Of a stretch of 8,367 bases of DNA, positions 5,700 to 8,367 are shown piece by piece. The stretch lies in NCBI GenBank assembly GCA_035640155.1, contig DASQWR010000122.1, forward strand, positions 1 to 8,367, given 5' to 3'. The notes beneath the pieces are model-generated. The model was not told where the DNA came from, made no database searches, and worked only from the letters and a program-made list of their open reading frames with translations. This DNA is from JALYQB01 sp035640155 (GTDB lineage: Bacteria > Actinomycetota > Actinomycetes > Mycobacteriales > Pseudonocardiaceae). Position numbers and translations under genes: made by a program. How positions within the stretch are numbered: position 1 is the first letter of the stretch; each line of letters begins with the position of its first letter.

Positions 5700-7112
5700 A
5701 TGACCGCCGAGCGTGTGGGTCAGTTCGCGCGGGCCTACCGGGCCGGCGTGACCGAGCAGCTCGAACCTCCGGCGCGCGGCCCTCGTGCGGTGCCGACCGA
5801 CGCCGTAGCACCGCGCGCCGCCCCGGCGAGGCCAATCGCGCTGCGCGGCGCGGTCATCACCCCGACCGCGGCGTGGACCGACGGCTACGTCGTGGTCGAT
5901 GGCGGGATCATCGCCGACGTTCGCCGCGCCAAGCCGGACGGGGTCCGGGTCATCGACACCGACGGGGTCATCCTGCCGGGGCTGATCGACCTGCACGGAC
6001 ACCCGGAGTTCAACGTCTTCGCCGCCTGGGAGCCACCGCGGCGGTTCTCCAACCGCTACATCTGGCGGAGCAGCGACCTGTACCACCAGCTGGTCCGGGA
6101 CCCGCAGAACGAGCTGGTCACGCGGCTGCCATCGGGAACGCAGCTGCGTTACGCGGAGATCCGCGCCCTGGTCGGTGGGGTCACCGCGATCCAGGGCGCC
6201 AGCGCGCGCACCGCCCAGTCATCAGCCGAGCCGCTGGTCCGCAACGTCGACCTGTGGATCTTCGATCAGCACCGCGCCCGGTCGATGATCGACCTACCGA
6301 GCGGGTCGTCCGGCCGCGGCGCGGCGCAGCTCACCAAGGTGCTCCGAGGCATCGCCGACGGCGCGGTCGACGCGTTCTACCTGCACCTGTGCGAGGGACG
6401 ACGCGACGACAGGCGCAGCCAGACCGAGTTCCAGCGGTTCCTCGACCTCGACGCGGCGACGCCGGCCACCGTCGTCATCCACGGCTGCGCCCTGTCCAGT
6501 GACCAGCTCGCCGTCCTCGCCGCGCAGGGGTGCAAGCTCGTCTGGTCGCCCCAGTCGAACCTGCGCCTCTACGGACAGACCACCCTCGCCGTCGACGCCC
6601 TGCGGCACGGCATGCCGGTCGCGCTCGGCGCGGACTGGCTGCCGTCGGGATCGACCAGCCTGCTCGCCGAGATGAAGGTCGCCCGGCGGGTGCTCGCCGA
6701 CCAGGGCATGGCCATCGAGGCGCGCGATCTCGTGCACATGGTCACCGCAGGAGCGGCCGAGGTCGCCGGGTTGGGCCAGTTCCTCGGCACGCTCGCGCCC
6801 GGCCGGCCCGCCGACGTGGTGGTTCTCGAGCGCCACCACGCCGACCCTTACGAGAACGTCTGCCGGGCCGACCCGGCCTGGGTCGAGCTCGTCCTCATCG
6901 GCGGCGACGTCGTCTACGGCCGCGACGACTGGTTCACGCAGATCACCGAGATTTCCGCGGCGCCGACTCATGAGCTCGTCTTCGCCTGGGGCCAACCCAT
7001 GCGCCTGGACACCGGCTTCCAGGTACACCCCGACCAGCCCGCGCCCTCCCTGGCCGAGATCCGCACCGCGCTCGTCGCGGCGTACCCGCAGGTCGGGCCA
7101 ATCTTCGCCTAG
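5700..7112 (+). CDS. Amidohydrolase superfamily protein (metal-dependent hydrolase/deaminase-like)
   Basis: This 470-residue enzyme has the usual split architecture. A small beta-sandwich (about 46-92, IALRGAVITP and VVVDGGIIADVRR, completed near 365-407 by PGRPADVVVLE) flanks a TIM-barrel. Metal and catalytic residues visible are His99 and His101 in LIDLHGHPEF, His229 and Glu232 in LHLCEG (the HxxE pattern), His261 in VVIHGCAL, and Asp312 in LGADWLPSGS. That set resembles the single-metal cytosine deaminase/chlorohydrolase branch, which hydrolyses C-N or C-Cl bonds of ring compounds. The substrate cannot be told. The first 45 residues are an Arg/Ala/Pro-rich extension that is probably not catalytic. 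GGAG lies five bases before the ATG. It stands alone: the gene before it is the S8 protease and it converges on a broken YjbR-family gene, so there is no pathway context. The cytosolic location is inferred from the lack of a signal peptide. Confidence 0.9.
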   Translation: MTAERVGQFARAYRAGVTEQLEPPARGPRAVPTDAVAPRAAPARPIALRGAVITPTAAWTDGYVVVDGGIIADVRRAKPDGVRVIDTDGVILPGLIDLHGHPEFNVFAAWEPPRRFSNRYIWRSSDLYHQLVRDPQNELVTRLPSGTQLRYAEIRALVGGVTAIQGASARTAQSSAEPLVRNVDLWIFDQHRARSMIDLPSGSSGRGAAQLTKVLRGIADGAVDAFYLHLCEGRRDDRRSQTEFQRFLDLDAATPATVVIHGCALSSDQLAVLAAQGCKLVWSPQSNLRLYGQTTLAVDALRHGMPVALGADWLPSGSTSLLAEMKVARRVLADQGMAIEARDLVHMVTAGAAEVAGLGQFLGTLAPGRPADVVVLERHHADPYENVCRADPAWVELVLIGGDVVYGRDDWFTQITEISAAPTHELVFAWGQPMRLDTGFQVHPDQPAPSLAEIRTALVAAYPQVGPIFA

Positions 7113-7205
7113 AGTGCCGCGGGGGATTTCCCGAGATGGGCAACGGCCGGCCGGAGGGGACTGGTTCGAGTCGTACCTCACTGCAGTGGCGGAGCGAGGG
7201 TGCGC
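7113..7205. other. Convergent spacer between amidohydrolase and broken YjbR-family gene
   Basis: No gene is recognisable. A small hairpin (CGGGG-GATT-TCCCG, 7120-7133) follows the amidohydrolase stop by seven bases and could be a weak terminator, though no T run follows. This is where the rest of the YjbR-family gene should begin, and none of the three minus-strand frames resembles it. Confidence 0.4.
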
Positions 7206-7352
7206 GACCTGGCCGTCGTGGTGGTGGTCAGCGTAGGTGACGAACACCTTCTTCCTGCGGACGAAGAACGTCGGCTCACCGTGGCTGAGGCGCTCGGTGG
7301 TCTCGGGCAGCGCCAGGCAGATCGCGCGCAGCCGCTCCAGGGGTTGCTCCAT
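7206..7352 (-). pseudogene. MmcQ/YjbR family protein gene, 3'-truncated
   Basis: The ATG at 7352, with GAGAAGGGA upstream, starts a clear MmcQ/YjbR (CyaY-like fold, putative DNA-binding) N-terminus: LERLRAICLALPETTERLSHGEPTFFVRRKKVFVTYADHHHDGQVA in short consecutive segments over residues 4-49. Family members usually continue for about 115-120 residues with a tryptophan-containing strand right after this point. Here the similarity ends abruptly near 7206 and the next residues (HPRSATAVRYDS) are unrelated. The frame stays open antisense through the amidohydrolase only because the DNA is GC-rich. I see no continuation in another frame, so this is a truncation rather than a simple frameshift. 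Its start lies within the end of the YwaF-type gene, suggesting translational coupling in the ancestor. It is probably non-functional. Confidence 0.75.
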
Positions 7353-8043
7353 CCGGGCGGTCCCTTCTCCGGCGGCGATCGTGCAGCACCCACGGCCAGG
7401 TCAGCAGTGCCCAGACCGCGGTGCCGAGGGCGAGTTCGGCGAGCAGGTACCACGGCCAGTCACCCAGCAGGTCCAGCAGTGATCCACCGGTCGGTTTGGC
7501 GGTGACGTAGCCGTAGTTGGTGCCCGCGAGGTCGTTGAACACCAGCATGGCCAGGCCCCAACCCACCGTGACCGCGACCGTGATGGCGTAACCGCGCCAG
7601 TCGGGCCGCAGGCCCAGCCCCCAGGTGAGGTAGATCGCGGCCCACACCACCAGCAGGTGCAGGCCCCAGAACGTGACGTAGTCGAGGTGCGGGAAGTCGC
7701 GGCCGTCCAAAGTCGGGGTGAGGAACGCCTGCGACGTCAGCGTCAGGCCCCAGTAGTAGGTGAGCGCGAAGGCCCACCGGCGACGGGACCACAGCGCGTA
7801 TGCGACGGCCATCCAGGCCAGATCGCAGAGCTGCAGCGGCAGCGACGTCCCCGGATCCCACTGCCCGGGCAGCAGCTCGTAGATCTGGAATGGCGTGACG
7901 GCCACGACGATCGCGAGGGCGAGGACCCGGCCGACCCGGGTCGCGGCCGCAGTGTTCCGATGCCGCCGCCCCCAGGCCACCAGGACGGCCGCGCCCACCG
8001 CGAGCACAACGATGGCCGCCCAGTGCGAGGCGCCGTAAGCCAC
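7276..8043 (-). CDS. YwaF/TIGR02206 family integral membrane protein
   Basis: This 255-residue protein has about seven hydrophobic helices: near 7-24, 39-57, 68-84, 90-108, 121-142, 150-168 and 193-217. Family hallmarks are present: LPLQLCDLAW, YYWGLTLTSQAFLTPTL, the DYVTFWGLHLL stretch, and NYGYVTAKP followed by LLDLLGDWPWYLL. The function of the family is not established; it resides in the cytoplasmic membrane. I chose the GTG at 8043 because GGAGG sits five bases upstream; the GTG at 8049 directly abuts that GGAGG. The C-terminus after about residue 221 is an Arg/Ala/Pro-rich hydrophilic tail of roughly 34 residues that runs 77 bases into the YjbR-family gene in another frame, which suggests that an earlier stop was lost. 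It lies 51 bases downstream of the TadE-like gene and may be co-transcribed with it. Confidence 0.9.
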   Translation of the reverse strand: MAYGASHWAAIVVLAVGAAVLVAWGRRHRNTAAATRVGRVLALAIVVAVTPFQIYELLPGQWDPGTSLPLQLCDLAWMAVAYALWSRRRWAFALTYYWGLTLTSQAFLTPTLDGRDFPHLDYVTFWGLHLLVVWAAIYLTWGLGLRPDWRGYAITVAVTVGWGLAMLVFNDLAGTNYGYVTAKPTGGSLLDLLGDWPWYLLAELALGTAVWALLTWPWVLHDRRRRRDRPDGATPGAAARDLPGAARDHRAPQPR

Positions 8044-8094
8044 GAACACCTCCAGACCTTACCGCTGGGCCGGCGCGCGGGTCTGGCGGTGCCA

Positions 8095-8367
8095 TCACCC
8101 GTGCACCGGTCCGGCACGGGCCCGGGCCGTGGCGGATCCGAAGCGGGCAAGCGGGCCACCCGGCCGAACCCGGGTCTCGACGAGTGCGTCCCACCCCTCG
8201 ATCCGGCACGACACCAGCTCCACGGCCATCCGCTCCGCCAGCCCGCGGGCCCGCGCGCACGCCACCTGCGCCCCGGCGACGGACCGGCCCGCCGCGGCGA
8301 GCGCGGCGAGGTCCGCTGCCGACTCCGCCCGGTGCCGCGCGAGCAACACCCCACCCAGGTGCATCCC
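8095..8367 (-). CDS. TadE-like protein (Rv3654c family), partial, N-terminus beyond right edge
   Basis: The visible C-terminal 90 residues contain the end of a hydrophobic helix (MHLGGVLLA) followed by RHRAESAADLAALAAAGR. That pattern, small residues plus SAADLAALA after a membrane helix, is characteristic of the actinobacterial Rv3654c-type TadE-like pseudopilin/helicase-secretion-neighbour family. The distal part is CARARGLAERMAVELVSCRIEG with two cysteines, then a short basic tail ending VHG. The ATG at 8364 is internal to the expected membrane helix, so the true start and most of the helix lie beyond the window. Relatives belong to tight-adherence (Flp/Tad) pilus loci and are exported or membrane-anchored. 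Its exact role is not known. Confidence 0.8.
   Translation of the reverse strand, partial: GMHLGGVLLARHRAESAADLAALAAAGRSVAGAQVACARARGLAERMAVELVSCRIEGWDALVETRVRPGGPLARFGSATARARAGPVHG

Noticed and set aside
7163..7172. tRNA T-loop-like GGTTCGAGTC that might mark a tRNA-derived attachment site
   Set aside because: The flanking bases do not form the five-base T stem and no acceptor end or other tRNA arms are present.
6294..7352. 352-residue fusion of the YjbR N-terminus with a long tail
   Set aside because: After about residue 49 the translation is antisense to the amidohydrolase and has no YjbR similarity; the frame is open only because of high GC.

Overview
The window is high-GC DNA with long open frames on every strand, as in an actinomycete. 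The protein families (a TadE-like protein of the Rv3654c type, a YwaF/TIGR02206 membrane protein, GTG starts, and a sigma/CHAT/subtilase neighbourhood) fit a filamentous actinobacterium, perhaps of the Pseudonocardiales; the genus cannot be fixed from this sequence.

Left part (1-5468), the accessory core. Four genes read leftwards. A TPR-CHAT caspase-like protease (4056-1441) comes first. After a 139-base gap come an ECF-type sigma factor (1301-732), a 155-residue helical-plus-beta protein (732-265) and a macrodomain protein that runs off the left edge (265-<1). The last three are joined by one-base stop/start overlaps (TGATG and TAGTG). Reading rightwards from a shared 62-base divergent region is a cytosolic subtilisin-like (S8) protease (4119-5468). 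CHAT and S8 both keep their catalytic residues. Two different proteases, a dedicated sigma factor and an ADP-ribose-handling domain in one cluster look like a regulated stress or defence (conflict) module. A proteolytic cascade feeding transcription is a reasonable hypothesis, but the sequence does not prove it.

Middle (5469-7205). A 231-base spacer holds a short leftward reading frame (5535-5446) that may be the beginning of a lost gene. It is followed by an intact amidohydrolase (5700-7112) with a complete metal-site residue set. About 93 bases then lead to a broken gene.

Right part (7206-8367), ordinary chromosome. Reading leftwards are the C-terminal part of a TadE-like protein (from beyond the right edge to 8095), a polytopic YwaF-type membrane protein (8043-7276), and the first ~49 codons of an MmcQ/YjbR-family gene (7352-7206) that has lost its remainder. 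The broken leftward gene starts at both ends of the amidohydrolase segment suggest that DNA has been inserted, deleted or rearranged here.
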